Shown here in pieces: positions 21,701-34,471 of a DNA stretch of 64,000 nt. Each line of letters opens with the position of its first letter. Position 1 is the first letter of the stretch. This DNA is from Thuidium tamariscinum (lineage: Eukaryota > Streptophyta > Bryopsida > Hypnales > Thuidiaceae), in the NCBI GenBank assembly GCA_947034885.2, contig OX344750.2, positions 36,814,821 through 36,878,820 on the forward strand, written 5' to 3'. The position numbers were made by a program, and so were the translations under genes. A model generated the notes under the pieces. The model saw nothing but the letters and a program-made list of their open reading frames with translations. It made no database searches and was not told where the DNA came from.

Positions 21701-22079
21701 GAACAAAAACAATACTAGAATGGAGGGGATTCCTCCAACCAGAGCTAGAGTAGAATTGAAAGTATTGGAATAAGGCTTAGATTGATAGGAATAACAATAG
21801 GTATAATTGATGTAGCACATATAGAATGATGACTATTATCAATAAATAACTCTCACATGACTCTCAAACAAAGCTCAGAGATAAAACAAAGACAAAAGAA
21901 AAGAGAAAACTGTGATAAAACAAAGCTCAATTCTACAATCTCAACAAATTGTCATAGACAATAAGAAAAACAAGACAAGATGGATTTCCTGAAATAAGAT
22001 TGCTATTAAGATCAACATATACACGATTGAAACTCAAACCAAGGAAATAATACTCAAGAAACGTGTTGTTGAGATTGAA

Positions 22080-22260
22080 GGACTCTTTAGCCTCAACCTT
22101 AATATACATCCTAATCTAAAGTAAAACAAATCAGAGTCTTTTAGAGGTTATGTTCCTAATGTTAATATAAAGTATAATTAACGAAAGTCCTCTAAAGGTT
22201 AGGTTGTTAATATTAATCTAAAAGATAAGGAACTAAAAGGTTCCAGAGGTCATGTTCTTA
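22080..22260. repeat. Short diverged direct repeats (about 60-65 bp)
   Basis: Variants of 'agtcttttagaggttatgttcctaatgttaatataaa' recur about three times in a row ('aagtcctctaaaggttaggttgttaatattaatc', 'ggttccagaggtcatgttctta'). It could be part of the gypsy leader or LTR, but I could not prove that. Confidence 0.45.
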
Positions 22261-22274
22261 ACAAAGAGATTGTT

Positions 22275-22564
22275 CAGTAGGAGGGATTTGAGGGCTCCAA
22301 AGGGCCATTTTGGGACTGTTCCCGAAAATGGTCTGGAAACGGCTAGCCGTTGTCAGGCCACCATTTTTCAAAAAAAATAAAAATAAATTGGGGTCCTGAA
22401 ATATGAAAAAAAGTCCATTTTCTTTTTCGAAAAAAAAGAAGTTAATGACATGGCACAATCTCTACTACGTAGGATTCCTACAGAACTGCGTTCCCGTGGC
22501 AGATTACACGATTTCGGGCTGTGGAAATTCACGGGCTCCCAGAGCCTTCAAATCTCTCCTAATG
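22275..22564. mobile_element. MITE of the GGAGRGATTTGAGG family, copy 2
   Basis: The left end CAGTAGGAGGGATTTGAGGG pairs with the right end CTTCAAATCTCTCCTAATG. The interior carries 'ctgttcccgaaaatgg' and 'cagaactgcgttcccg', as in copy 1. AT-rich sequence after it (22610-22740), followed by 'tctctcaaccgcatcaaattgcc', may be a further truncated member, to about 22830. Confidence 0.65.
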
Positions 22565-22839
22565 TTTAGGGTTGTTCCCAACATAGTAGACCAGAGAATA
22601 TTGGTCTAAATTTTTTAAAAGAAAAATGATTTTTTTAATATCAAAAAAACTATTAAAATTGAATTTTTTTTTAATTTTTTAATTTTTAAAAAAAAATTAT
22701 TTAAAAAATTATAAAAATTAATTAATTAGTATTATTTAATGTAACAGTCTCTCAACCGCATCAAATTGCCTATGTGGTAGCATTCCTAGAGTTCCCAAAA
22801 CTTGAAAATCCACAATCATCTAACTGTCCAAAAAATCTA

Positions 22840-23694
22840 ATGTACAAGGATTAATTTATCATGGTAAAAATAATAAACAGAACTTATTGTTGGATGAATT
22901 TTCAATTCACTTGAGTTTCTTAGTGGCCTTCTCATAATTCCTTAGATCACAATTTGTATGAACATGGCATTCTCATCCTCATTAAGTTAGGTGTGGTCCG
23001 AATAGACTTGTAGTACATAGGGCACACAATGAGCTAAAAAGTAATGTACCACCCTTGTGGTCCCTCCCACTTTGAGGAACAGTAGCTGTTGATTATTGAA
23101 AAATAATAATTGAGAGGCCTTCCCTACCATCGATTAGCAATGGAAAGTTTTAAGAAGAACCATTGTTTTGCGCAACCCGGTGCCTCATTGAGAATTGTCG
23201 ATCAAATAGGATTGTTCTTCAGCCCCCTCTTTGCTCTCACTGTACACTTTTTTCTCGCATTCTTAGCACTTGTCTTTGTCGTCTTCTTCCTTGCACTTCT
23301 ATTGCTTTGGTGTTACTCTTATTTGTAGTGTACCGACTTCTAGGTACAGGTATCCGGTTTCATTTTGTGTTGAATCTTCATTTTTGTATTCAAATGATTG
23401 TTTTGAATTGTAAGGATTGTGCGTACAAAATCATTTTTAATGTCCTTGGAGTTTATTGGATTTCACTCGTAGTTCAAGTGAGCTTTGTAGCCTAAGATTG
23501 TGGTTGAGTACGGGTGTACATACTTCAATGGAATTGCATGTCTGGATCATTCAATTTGGTATATTTCTCAACCTAATGTTTATTGTGGGTTTCAAAACTA
23601 GGTATCTTGATGAAGTACATTCAAATGGTTGAGTGTAGCTAAGCTTCATGGGTTTTCCAACCTAGTATTTGTCATGTTTGATTTGTAGAATTTT
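22840..23694. other. Intergenic, no gene recognised
   Basis: Two overlapping open frames at 23110-23495 encode very hydrophobic peptides from T-rich sequence. They have no start context, family match or flanking exon. Confidence 0.5.
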
Positions 23695-23976
23695 GCATTA
23701 CCTAGGGAGATGAAGGCCAAAATAAAATTGCGAGTTCCCAAACTATAGGGAATGAGGGAACTGTACAGTGGTAGGAATGTAACGTGGCTAAGACCTAGCG
23801 ACATCAATTTTTTTTCTTTGAAAAAAAATTGGACTTTTTTTTACATTTTAGGTTTCTTATTTTATTTTATTTTTAAATTATTGCTTGATAGCAATCCAAC
23901 AATTTTTATCTGTTTTGGAAACAACAAGGGAAATAGGCCTAAAATAGCCCTCCCTTGCTTCAAATCCCCCCTAATG
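23695..23976. mobile_element. MITE of the GGAGRGATTTGAGG family, copy 5 (diverged)
   Basis: The right end CTTCAAATCCCCCCTAATG is clear. The left end (cattacctagggagatgaaggcc) is diverged. The 'ttttggaaacaac' part resembles the 'ttcccgaaa' block of other copies only weakly. Confidence 0.45.
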
Positions 23977-25500
23977 CATGCTTGAGTTTGCTTGAGTTCC
24001 AGGCACCTTTACATGATGTTCATGTACAAATGCGTTGAAAGTTCTTTGTAATAGAAGAAAGTTGTTTAACATTGGGTGATAGTTAGCTCTTTGTATATAC
24101 TAATTAGTTAACATCAAGTAGAATTAAGGGCAACATTTTGATTTGGAGTGTATTAAATAAGATATTATCTTGTTGAGAAGGCTATGCTCTAGTTGCTTGA
24201 TTAGTTTCACCTATGTTGTGACTTGCTTCCGAGCAAGTGTGTCTTTTGTGCTCTAAGGTCATGCTTTCAAGTGGTTCTTATGACTTTGTACTTGTTTGCA
24301 AAATTCAACTATAGTGCTTCTAATGTCTTAAGTTGTGAATGACCTCACACTACAGTTCTTAGCATGCAAAACTTCTAGCATTTCATTGAGCTTGTGTTTA
24401 AAACTTTTTTGGGGAATACGTACATGGAGTGTTTTTGTTTACAATTATCCTTTCTATATGGTAAATGCTCAAATTTTCAGAACTCTTTGAAATGTGAAAT
24501 TTTGGAGACTTCTTGAAATCTTAATTTTGCAATTGAATGAGACTTTTTGGATTATTTGGCGTACTAGCTTGGTTTTCTCAGATTTTTTAGGTGTTCTTTT
24601 TGTATGAGGAAAAATGTAATACACAAAGGATATCACACAATGTATTGAAAAGCAGTAGTAACTACCAAATCACAATAATTGTCACATCTTCCTTGAAGGG
24701 TTTTTAATCCAATTGACTTGCATTACAATTGGTAATGGGAGTGAAAAATCCAACACTCAATGATTGAAGACAATCCAACACCATCATCATACAAATCCAA
24801 GATGACCTTTTAGAGACATAAATAGAGCTATAGGGAGGACAGTCAACTGCCAGCTTCATCACAATCCACCCTACAAACCCTAGAATTTCAACCACATACT
24901 TCTATTCAAAGATCTTGAGTACTTTCTCCTCAAGTCTTGAGACAACCTCACATGAGAATTTCATTCAAGAGCAAGATTAGACTATACAATTGCAAGCCCT
25001 CCAAGAGTCAAATTGGCTCAAAAAAATGATACCCTAATTTTCATAACCTCTAGCGTTGCTTATACTATAAGTCCTAGATAGCTTGAGCATTTGAGTAATC
25101 AAATTCAAACCAATACAATGTTCAACATCCATAAGATCAAGCAACAATGCCTTTCAAGTAAAAAGACTTGATTCAAAAATAAAACAATGACATGATAATC
25201 CACACCCATATTCCACCAATCATCTATTGATATAGTACCTTTTAAAGACATTAATGCAATGATTTTTTGAGATCATGGCATGATAACCCGCACTCATAAT
25301 CATAGGAGATAGATGGGGTAGCCAATAGTTTGAAAGATATTCATGTAGCTATGCATGGGCTGATGTACCTTTGGAAAGGGGGATAGGAAAGGGGGGGCGC
25401 AACCTTTCATTTTCTCCCTCATTGTTGTTTTAAGTTGTCAAGCAATTGTGAGTATTGTACAATGAATTTGATTATAGAAATTTGAGAGGATGTTTTTCTT
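23977..25500. other. AT-rich intergenic stretch, no gene seen
   Basis: No open frame has a recognisable product. The sequence resembles decayed repeat DNA. Confidence 0.5.
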
Positions 25501-26060
25501 GTTTTTGTAAATCTAAAAAAATATGATTCAAATTATTTGGACTATTTGTGTGAAAGTTATGATTTGTTGAATGGAAGGTAGTCTATTGCTTTAGAATTTT
25601 TAAGATGAAATTTTGAATGTCTATCATGTTGTGTTAGAGGCATGGTGGTTTTGAAAGTTGGCATGGTTTTATGTGAATTTTTTTTCTTTCCAAAAAGTTA
25701 TAGAATACTTAATTTGGATCTAAAAAGAGGATGATAGAAATTTGGAAAGATGATAGAGTAGAGTTATTACCAAAATTTTATGTCATCAAGTTTAGAGCAT
25801 CAAGAAGGGTTTAGAAATTTGAGTTTGAAGTTGAAATTTTGAAGTATTATGCTTGACATCTTTTGCTTTCTATTGATTTATGATTCAAAGAATTTGGAGC
25901 ATTTGTGAGTGAGCTATGCCTTTAGAAGGGAGCATATATCAAGTTGCCATCAAATTTGAAGGTGGAAACTTTGGCTAGTGATAGAAGACAAACAATAAGT
26001 TTTTTGACTTGAAATTTGGAGGACTTGTAGGAACTTAAGTTATTTCTACAACAAGATTTT
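25500..26060. repeat. Diverged tandem-like repeat, period about 357 bp
   Basis: 'atgattcaaattatttggactatttgtgtgaaagttatg' at 25523 recurs as 'atgattcaaagaatttggagcatttgtgagtgagctatg' at 25880. Shorter 'gaaatttggaaagatgat' motifs lie between. The spacing is about twice 178 bp. Confidence 0.4.
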
Positions 26061-28189
26061 ACACTCTCTATTTGGGTCTATATTGAGGTCATGGAACCCA
26101 TTTGAGTGCTAACTATTTGGATATTTGAGTTGAAATTAATTTAGTTTATTTATTTTGATTCATCGTACATATGAGTATAAACATGCTTTATGAAACATGG
26201 ATTATATATATTGATGTCTAATGATTTATATATATATACCTTCTAATATATGCAAATGGCATGGGTATGAATATGCTTTGGATTATACAAATATAATACA
26301 TGATGGATTATGTGTATTTTATATAAGGTATTATGTATTAGGCCTCTTTTATTCATATTCTACACACCTATTTTATTTCCCATATTTTGAATTTCATGAG
26401 TTGCAAGTAAGAACCCAATGTTTTCTTTAATCCCTAAAGCCCTAAACTATGTTTTTTGGCAACATAGCAATTTCAGGCAGCTCACCACGAATGGAGTTTT
26501 TCTTTTTTTTTCTTTGAAATTTTCACACAACATGTGTCTAAGGAGTAGCTTCAAGGCCCAACAATTTTTGTAACTTTCGACTACACGGTTAAAAACTTAT
26601 GGCATGATATGTTGTTTTGTTTGAACTGCGGGCAGCCTAGGCAATAAAAAAAACTTTTGTAAAAATTATCTTTTTTTAAATAAAAATTTGAAATTGGTTT
26701 ATTAGATTTTTATCTATGTAGAAATCTTTGAATCATTCCATTATGATAAATGAATCAAAAGTTATGAGGAATTTTAGTTTGGGGTAGTTTGCAGGTAGTT
26801 GTAGAATCTCTACTCTACAAAAAAGTTTGAAATTTTTGATTTGATTCTATTTTTAATATTTTCAAAAAAACTAAAACATTGGTTGAAGATTATTTATTAC
26901 AATATTTTAACTGTTGGAATTGATATTTTTCATTATTATAAATAAATTGTTCACAATTTAGTATTTTCAAGCATTTTCTATTTTTTTCTACTAACATTTT
27001 TTTTCTATATGTTATACAATTCCAAATGATTTGAAATTTTTTGAGCATATATAGCCAACGTGCATTGTAAAATGAATTCAAAGAGTAACCATCATTTTGA
27101 GTATTTTTTCATACAAATATGACCTTGTGAAGTGCAGCTGCCCAGATTTTTATAGGGATAAAAAATGATTTTTGCTAATTCAAATGTTAAAATCTTGCAA
27201 TCTACACTGTGAAAAATTTTGAAAATTTTTCCACATATTTTCAAACCACCTTGTTAAAAGATCCTAATGTTAAATATGTGAAAAAAATGTTTTTTTTCAA
27301 AAAAAGTTGCACTTGTATTAGAAATCGCAATTTTGGAGTAATTTTGGTGGAAACATAGTCAAAAACCTTTAGGGGTTAAGCAAACTCTTTATACATGACA
27401 ACATTAAATTGTACATTCCAAAATGGGTGCAATCCACATTCCCTTATAAGATCCTAATTTGGATCACAAGCCCCAATTGATTGTGCAACTTGCAAATGTG
27501 TGACCTTCTAAGACAAAAAAACAAAATTGTACACAATGACCCCCACCATTGTCCTACACAAGGTGCCAATTTGAGGGTTTAGGGTAGCAAATTAGGTTTT
27601 TAGTTTTTTTTAAACTATCATAATCTACTTTACTTGTACTACATTGTTTATCTCACGTCTTCCCCTTTGTCCCCCCACCCCCACCCCCACCCCGTGTATA
27701 CACATAGTTATTTTCTTAATCCTAAACACAAATTTCTTGTTATAGAACACAAATTACAAGACACAAATCACAAAAAAATTGAAATAATTTTTTAAAGTTC
27801 TACTAAAATAATATTTTGTAGTGCAATTTTATGAACATATTTCAAAGTTTATATAGGACATGTAAGCTACACACACACAAGCAAATAAATTTTTTGATAA
27901 CCCTAAAACACTTGAAGTACTTATTCTATTTAGGACCCATAGAATAAGAAAATTATTGTGAAATATAGGGTTGGCAGAGATGTATGTGTGTAAAACTTTA
28001 CATGTCCTACGTAAACTTTAAAATGTTTGTGTAAATTTCACTATAAAAGGTTGTTTTAGTAGAAATTTTAAAATTATTTCAATTTTTTGTAATTTGTGTT
28101 TTGTGATAAAATTTGTATTTTGAATTCAAAAGACAACTCATTATAGACACATGGGGTAGTAGTAGGTGAAACAAATAATGTTGGGCATG
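26061..28189. other. AT-rich intergenic stretch with C-run microsatellite
   Basis: No gene is visible. 'ccctaaagccctaaactatg' near 26432, a broken telomere-like motif, begins a stretch resembling one at 58.6 kb. A (CCCCCA)n-like run lies at 27670-27698. Confidence 0.5.
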
Positions 28190-28490
28190 TGAAGCAAGGC
28201 TTTTTTCTTGGGCTTTTTGGTGGTGGATTGCACTAAAAATTTGTAGTTAAAAAATGGTAGAAAATTGTGAAGTTCATTGCAAAAAAACTTCAAACCATAA
28301 GAAAATCTTAGATGAAATTGCCAAATTGTGGATGAAAACATAATTATAAACATGTGATATGTACAAATGTGATTTTTTCTTTTCAATATGTAGATGAGTG
28401 TTGAAATTTAGAACAAAACAATAACATTTTACATCTCCACTTTGGCACTTCATAGAAAATGAAAAAATAAGCCCTGATGTGAAGTAGTTC
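28190..28490. repeat. Dispersed repeat (GATGAAATTGCCAAATAATG type), copy 2
   Basis: It shares 'gatgaaattgccaaat', 'ggatgaaaa' and flanking order with 3.73-3.98 and 50.48-50.71 kb, at lower similarity. Confidence 0.4.
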
Positions 28491-28759
28491 ATAATTTAAA
28501 AAAGAAATTAAAAATCTAATATGTTATCCTAAACCCTAAAACCGCCACCCTCCACATGATGGCAATAGTGGTCATCATACATAGTTTCGTTAGGGTTGAT
28601 GTCTTTTAGCATTGCAGGCTTGCGCATTCATTGCCATATAGGGTCATAGTCCTACAAGTCACACAATTAGTTAGGTCCCATAATCTAAGCTAAGATCTTA
28701 TCAAGCTATATGGGTTGAAATAACTTTAGAATGTACAATTTAACTATCTCCTATGATTA

Positions 28760-29320
28760 CAAAAACCCACCCAAACCCACCCACCCCTCGGGAAGAAAAA
28801 ACAAGAGCCATCGATTAAAATCCCCCCCTAAAGAAAAAACAGAACCATTGATTAAAAAAGGGAAGGACCCCTCCCCTGCCTTTAATCTCTAGGGTGGCGC
28901 TTCATCTGTACCATTCATTTCAATTCTCGGATACAATATAAGTTCAGTACAAATTTCACATATAATTATGGATATGATTACGCGAGTGGATACGATTATA
29001 TGAGCGGATACGACTATGAGAACAAATACAGATATGAGATATGGAAGGGGAGATAATCCCATATTGATTGTCAAATTTACTAGTGTTGAAAATTATAAGT
29101 AGGGGGTGGAAAGGGAGGGATGGGAGATAATTAATTTTGATTAGTTCATTTTTGTGTAACCAGGAGGGGAGGGGCATTGAGGAAAATCTTAAAATTTTAA
29201 GAAAAAAATTGGATGTTTAGGGGGGTATTTTTGTTTAACTTAGAGGGGGGCTAAGGGGAATTTTTGGGTTGTCTTTCTAGTAGATGTCCCTCACTATCCA
29301 CTCAAAAGACAGCCTCACAA
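28760..29320. repeat. Repeat with 'ggatacgatta' minisatellite, copy 2
   Basis: C-rich patches (28770-28890) and G-rich patches (29100-29265) flank a 'ggatacgattat' minisatellite (28925-29040). The block 'ctcactatccactcaaaagaca' near 29290 recurs as 'ctcactatccattcaaaagaca' at 46809. Confidence 0.5.
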
Positions 29321-29890
29321 TCTAACATCCTCCCTAAATGCCAAGGAAAGAAGGTAGGAAGCCTTGAGTTGCCACCTAAGTTTAATAGAAGCCTACGTAA
29401 GACAACTTTGAGGGAGCTACAAAGGCAAGATTAGAAGGTCTAGTTAAAATTAGCATATTTTTATTTTATTTTGGAATGAAAAGCTATTGCTTGTTGAACA
29501 AAATGGTTTATATGATTTCACCGTTCAAGTTTTTATAAAAACAGAAATTGAAGATGCTAAAAATTGTTAAGAATTGGAAAGTACATTGTTGATGTTTTTG
29601 ATGTCGTTGTATTGTAGGGTGCTTTAGAGTAATTTTGAACTTAAATTTGTTTACAAATATTTCTACAAGTATACTTGAGAATACTTACTATTGAGCAATA
29701 AGGAGATCCATTTTTTTATAGAGCAAAAACAATCCTCTTACTCTCTTAGTAGGTCCAAATTTTGTTGTCCTAAATGGGTTAGGTCAAAAAATCCTTTTTC
29801 AAAATTCTAATGTTATAATCTTTCAATCCATACAATCAAATGATCTAAAATTTTGTTTAGACACCCTTTTGTATAGTGGAAGTTATAGTG

Positions 29891-29891
<1 letters not shown>

Positions 29892-29925
<34 letters not shown>
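29892..29925. repeat. (TA)n microsatellite
   Basis: An uninterrupted alternation of T and A, about 34 bp. Confidence 0.95.
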
Positions 29926-29928
<3 letters not shown>

Positions 29929-31080
29929 TTTTGTTTTGTTTTGTTTTGGTCCATGGAGAAAAAAATGGCATTTTTTGACAATCTTGTTTCTTCAAAAATA
30001 TCCCCATTCCTCTAAGAGTTAAGAAGCTTTGGGACAAGGTTATATAAGTTAAGGTTTTCAAAAGACTTATATATATAATATTTGGGACATCAGTTTGATT
30101 GTTTGTAGAGTAGCATTTGCCAATTCAAACACTTTTCTATTTTTCAAATATTGAACATGTTAGACCTTCAATGTCCAACTAAGCCAAAAATAAAGGTAAA
30201 AAATTACATCTATTTTTTGTTTGTTTAGTGTCTTACATTCATCACTTCTTCTATTATGTTCTCCACCTCTCCTAGCTAATTTAATTTTTTTAATTGAAAT
30301 TTCCAAATTTTATCATGTATGGCAAAAAATATTCTAGCATTCCTCCTTTGTGGAAATAGGTTACTGCAACCTTTAACCTAGTAGTGCCGCTAATGCCAAT
30401 TTTGGATGTTTGGCAGACTTTGAAGGATCCGAAGAAGACCTTAACAATAGTTTTTTCATTCACTTTTTTTTCAATGACCTTCATGTTGAGTTGTAAAGAG
30501 TCCCCAATTGAGTTTTTAGTCTAATTAATGTTTGTTTGCATGTAGTTGAGAAGTAAATGAAGAAAACAGATGGCAAAATTTGCCATTTTAGTGTATTTGA
30601 GAAATTGAGTAAATCTAAAATTTCTTCAAGAAAATTATATTTTTTGAGTTTGAGCCCAACTCATGAAATGAAGGTCCCCTATTCTAGTTTCTACTCCAAT
30701 TGGAATGTTGTAAAAATTTGTAAAATTGAATATTTTATTGCAATTTGAACTTTGGCTGCATTTTCAAAATCTATTGCATTCTATTTGTAGAAGTACACGG
30801 AAGTTGAGTTTACACTATGATATTTGTCACTATAATGTTCACACATGGTGAAATATTCAGATTTTTTGAGATTATTTCCTGTTTGATATGATTTTTTCTT
30901 CATTTTTTCTTTTAAAAATTCAAAAAATACAATTTTCCTTAGAAAAATCGGATGTTTTTGTGAAGTGCAGAGGACATGTAGTTTCTTCTTTGAGAAATTA
31001 AAAAAAAATTCATACACATTTGGTTATAAAATGGCAACAAACTGAGTGATGGACAGTGAGGCATGAAACCAGTGGTTAGA
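29926..31080. other. AT-rich intergenic stretch, no gene seen
   Basis: There are only short, low-complexity open frames, with no domain or splice structure. Confidence 0.5.
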
Positions 31081-31084
31081 GGAG

Positions 31085-31457
31085 CGCGTTAAATGATACC
31101 ATTGAAACCCTCAGGGAAAACACTGAAATTTTATTTTTTTTGCATTTTTTTATTTTTTTCAAGTTTTGAATTTAGATTCAGAATCAGAGACTCCAAACTA
31201 GCGAGGGGGACCCTGAGCATACCAAAAAACCCAACACAAATATAAACCCCAAACCCTTGTCAGAGCAGCCCTACAACAACTCAGCAAAGCAACAGTGTAA
31301 ATGGTCTGGTCCATTGATCTTCTCTGCAGCAGGAACGCCATCCATTGATTTCATTTGTTGAGTTGCTGTGGGGCTGCTCTCAACTCAACCTCTAGTAAAA
31401 TGAGATTTACCCTGCTGAGCCCACTTTCGATGGTATCATTTAACGTCCAGCATGGTT
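31085..31457. mobile_element. Foldback MITE of about 370 bp
   Basis: The outer arms 'cgttaaatgataccattga' (31087 onward) and 'cgatggtatcatttaacg' (ending about 31447) are inverted copies. The inner arms 'cagagcagccctacaacaac' (about 31260) and 'gttgctgtggggctgctctc' (about 31362) pair as well. The centre lies near 31300-31340. It is GC-richer than its surroundings. No ORF or known domain; target duplication not determined. Confidence 0.7.
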
Positions 31458-31722
31458 ATAGGCCCGGCGTTTCAGGGTTAAATGACCACTCTTTAACTTC
31501 TTACAGAAAGGACAACCAGATCTCCAAAATGCAGGTTTGGGGATGATGTCTCACCCCCAATTTTTACAAGAAAAAATTCCGCAGGCCAGGTGGCTTGAAT
31601 CCCTGTCTGGCGGTCAAGTCATGCCCGGCCTGCTGTATCAATTGAATACTGCTGTTCTGTTTTATCACTCAATTGCCGCTCACAGACAGAGCATCTGCAG
31701 AGGCGAGTGAGTGTATAAGTTA

Positions 31723-31812
31723 CTTCCTCTGCCCCATTAAAAGCTTCCCAAATTCTTCCAACAAAGAGTGTAAATCAACCTAGTTAGGAAGTTTTTAGTG
31801 GGACATAGGGAG
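31723..31812. mobile_element. Stowaway-type MITE, 90 bp
   Basis: The ends CTTCCTCTGCCCCATTAAAA and the inverse of CTCCCTATGTCCCACTAAAA match the Stowaway consensus (CTCCCTCYGTYCC). The TA target duplications are at 31721-31722 and 31813-31814. The tip is followed by 'cttccca..aaattc' on both arms. Confidence 0.85.
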
Positions 31813-31814
31813 TA

Positions 31815-32750
31815 GTATCTTAGTCTTTAGTTAGTGCAACGAGCCAATTGCAGAGGTCCAGCCCAGGGTGAAAAAGAAAAAGAAAGATATCCTTTTTTGT
31901 GCTGTCTTAATTCTATTTTTAGCACCTCCTACAACAAAATTAGCACTTGTGATTGCAAATATGAACTCCAAATTTGTAAATTTTATCATGCGTTGCAAAT
32001 AAAAAGGTCTTATGTTTTTTTCAAGGATATTGAAAAAGAAGAGGGCAAAATGGCCTCCGCAATTTGCATATTGCACTACTATAGATGCAACCCTTTCTTT
32101 GCAAACAATCCTTGTATTGGCAAATGGAGGGGCATTCCACCAGGCCTAAATAGTGTCAAGGTTTTTTAAGACAAATCAATCCAATGCAAAGCCAACAATC
32201 CAACTATCAAATAGACTTTTTCACATTTTAATAAGAAAATAACAAGACCCTACATCAATAAAAGTTTTTACATGCAAACAAAAGAAGGTTGCATAGATTG
32301 GCATTCATTACGATATGAAAAAAGGTATAAACATAATAACTATTTTTATAGTGAGTCGACTTGTGGGCTCTTCACATATTGCAAATATGGTAGTCTTGGA
32401 AAATTGCATACCAAAGCAATGGAAGCACAACCCCCTGTAATGGTTGCATTGGAGGACATTTTGAATTAGAAAGCACTTGGAATGCTCCAATGCCAATGTA
32501 GTCTTTGCTGCCAAGAGCATTGCAAATGCTTTGGTGCAGTCTTTTGTATTCATCAAGTCTAAGGCTGGATTAATCATCTCAGTTCACTTTTTGTTTCTTT
32601 TAAAAAGGAACATCCTTCAATTAAAATGCCAAGAAGGAAGGGAAAAAAAGAAGTTTATCGAGATCTCTCGAAAAGACTTATTTAGTCCCTAGAGTCCCAA
32701 AGTACTTTTAAAGATTTTATGCCTTAAAAAACATTAAAAATTGTCATTTT
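31815..32750. other. Intergenic, several short open frames without known product
   Basis: Frames at 31834-32169, 32272-32469 and 32308-32577 show no recognised domain, are not joined by plausible introns, and lack coding-like base composition. They could be remnants of a decayed gene or transposon. Confidence 0.4.
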
Positions 32751-32759
32751 CATTGCATT

Positions 32760-33130
32760 GATTGTGAAAACATAGAAGATGAACATTTTCAAAATCTAAC
32801 CATAGGATCTTATACTAAACTTATATGAGAAAATATGGCAAAATATTTGTGAAGTTTCACTATATAAATTGAAGAGAAAAAATGAAATTTATATACCAAC
32901 CCTCTAATTCCTAGGTCATTTTTTGGTCAAAAATACTTGAAGCAACCAAATCTATTGCATACATCTTAGAAAATTGAAAAAATATTAGAATTTAATTGTA
33001 GGATTCTGTACTTGACTTGTCTCAAATCATATAGTAAAGCTTTTATGAAGTTTGATCACATAAATTGAAAGATATTAGCATTCAAAGTTGATAAAGAATA
33101 AATTTATATACTATTTTGCAAATTTCAAAT
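32760..33130. repeat. Diverged tandem repeat, period about 196 bp
   Basis: 'gaagtttcactatataaattgaa' at 32851 recurs as 'gaagtttgatcacataaattgaa' at 33047, each followed by 'tttatatac'. Related single units occur near 36.45 and 60.5 kb. Confidence 0.5.
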
Positions 33131-34469
33131 GACTTTGGCTACTATAGGTGCCATTTGTAGAATTTTTTGGAATAACACAATTTGAATTAAAAAAATTTGT
33201 GTTGAAGAATTGAGTTGATAGTCTAGAAAACTTTTTTTTAAATTGATTTAATTTCATTCTTTGAAAAATTGTTAAGTAGAAATAGATTCAAGGTTAAACA
33301 AAAAGAAATTGTTAATAGCTCTAAGATGGAATTGAAACATAATAATCCCAATAGTGAGATTGTTTTAGTTAGAAAACTTAATGTTGTCAAACGTTATTTT
33401 TGTTAAATTATAAAATTGAATAACAAATTTAATCCTATAAGTTATTTTTTGAAGAAGATGCTTAGATTGCCCCAAAACCAAGATTGTCTATAACTTTCTC
33501 AATACTAGTTCAAATAGAATGAATTAAAGCTCCACATATAAACAAAAATAAGATATTTTAGGAATTTTATAAACTATTTTGAATTTTGTGATTTCTTTTT
33601 AGTTGCTCATTGACTATTATTTTTGGCATATTGTACTTAGCTTTTTCTTGTAGACACTAATTCAAATAAGAGATGTATTTCCAAGAAGATTATGTGCTTT
33701 TTAGGCTTAACAAAATGTTTCAAGAAACTGCAATGAATATTGAAACCATACATGCCTTTCCAAAGTCTCGTTTTGGCCCCTATAAGGTTTAAGGTGAATG
33801 AAGAAATGTTGGAGTAGGACATTGAACATTTTAGTATGAGACTAAAAATCTAGACTTTACCTTATAAACACATGATTGTGTTTACTATGACTATGACACC
33901 CAATCATGGCTATATCATTGAAATTTGCTTAGAAATAGTTCATTGCACCAATTTTTTGGTAGAAAGTATAATTTGGGAGTACAAACTTTGTTTTGATAAT
34001 TATTAAGGTATTGTTATGTGACAAAGTAACTATGATATTGGTAACTTGTTGCTAACCATTTTCTTAAAAATGTTCCCGAATTATATTAGATGTTGTGTAA
34101 AGTTGAATTGTATAATGTTTCTAAACTAGGACATTGAAGTTTAGATATGGATATTGAAAATTGACCAATTTGGCTTTGACCCTTTTGCAATATGCTCCTC
34201 ACTTAATTAAGTTACAATCTATCTATAAAATGGTTATTGAAAAAAAATGATATACACTATCGTAGGTGTCACAAAAATTTACTTCAAAATTGAAAATCTA
34301 ACCTTAGAGCTTGAAACAAATTTTTAAATTAATAAAAATAAAAATAAAAAACATGTATATATATACTTTTTCATCTTTCTATTAATTGTTACAAGCCATG
34401 TAAGATAAACTATCCAATTGTGATCAAAATTGAAGCAAGCCCATTGTGAACAAAATTGTAATAGTGGGG
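33131..34469. other. AT-rich intergenic stretch, no gene seen
   Basis: No gene, RNA or clear transposon end was found. Confidence 0.5.
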
Positions 34470-34471
34470 TA

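Noticed and set aside
23110-23495. Hydrophobic open frames resembling membrane proteins
   Set aside because: They come from T-rich sequence, overlap in two frames, and lack a family match or exon context.
31580-31660. tRNA-like 'ggcttgaatccctgt' segment
   Set aside because: It resembles a B box, but no A box or cloverleaf at the proper distance could be drawn.
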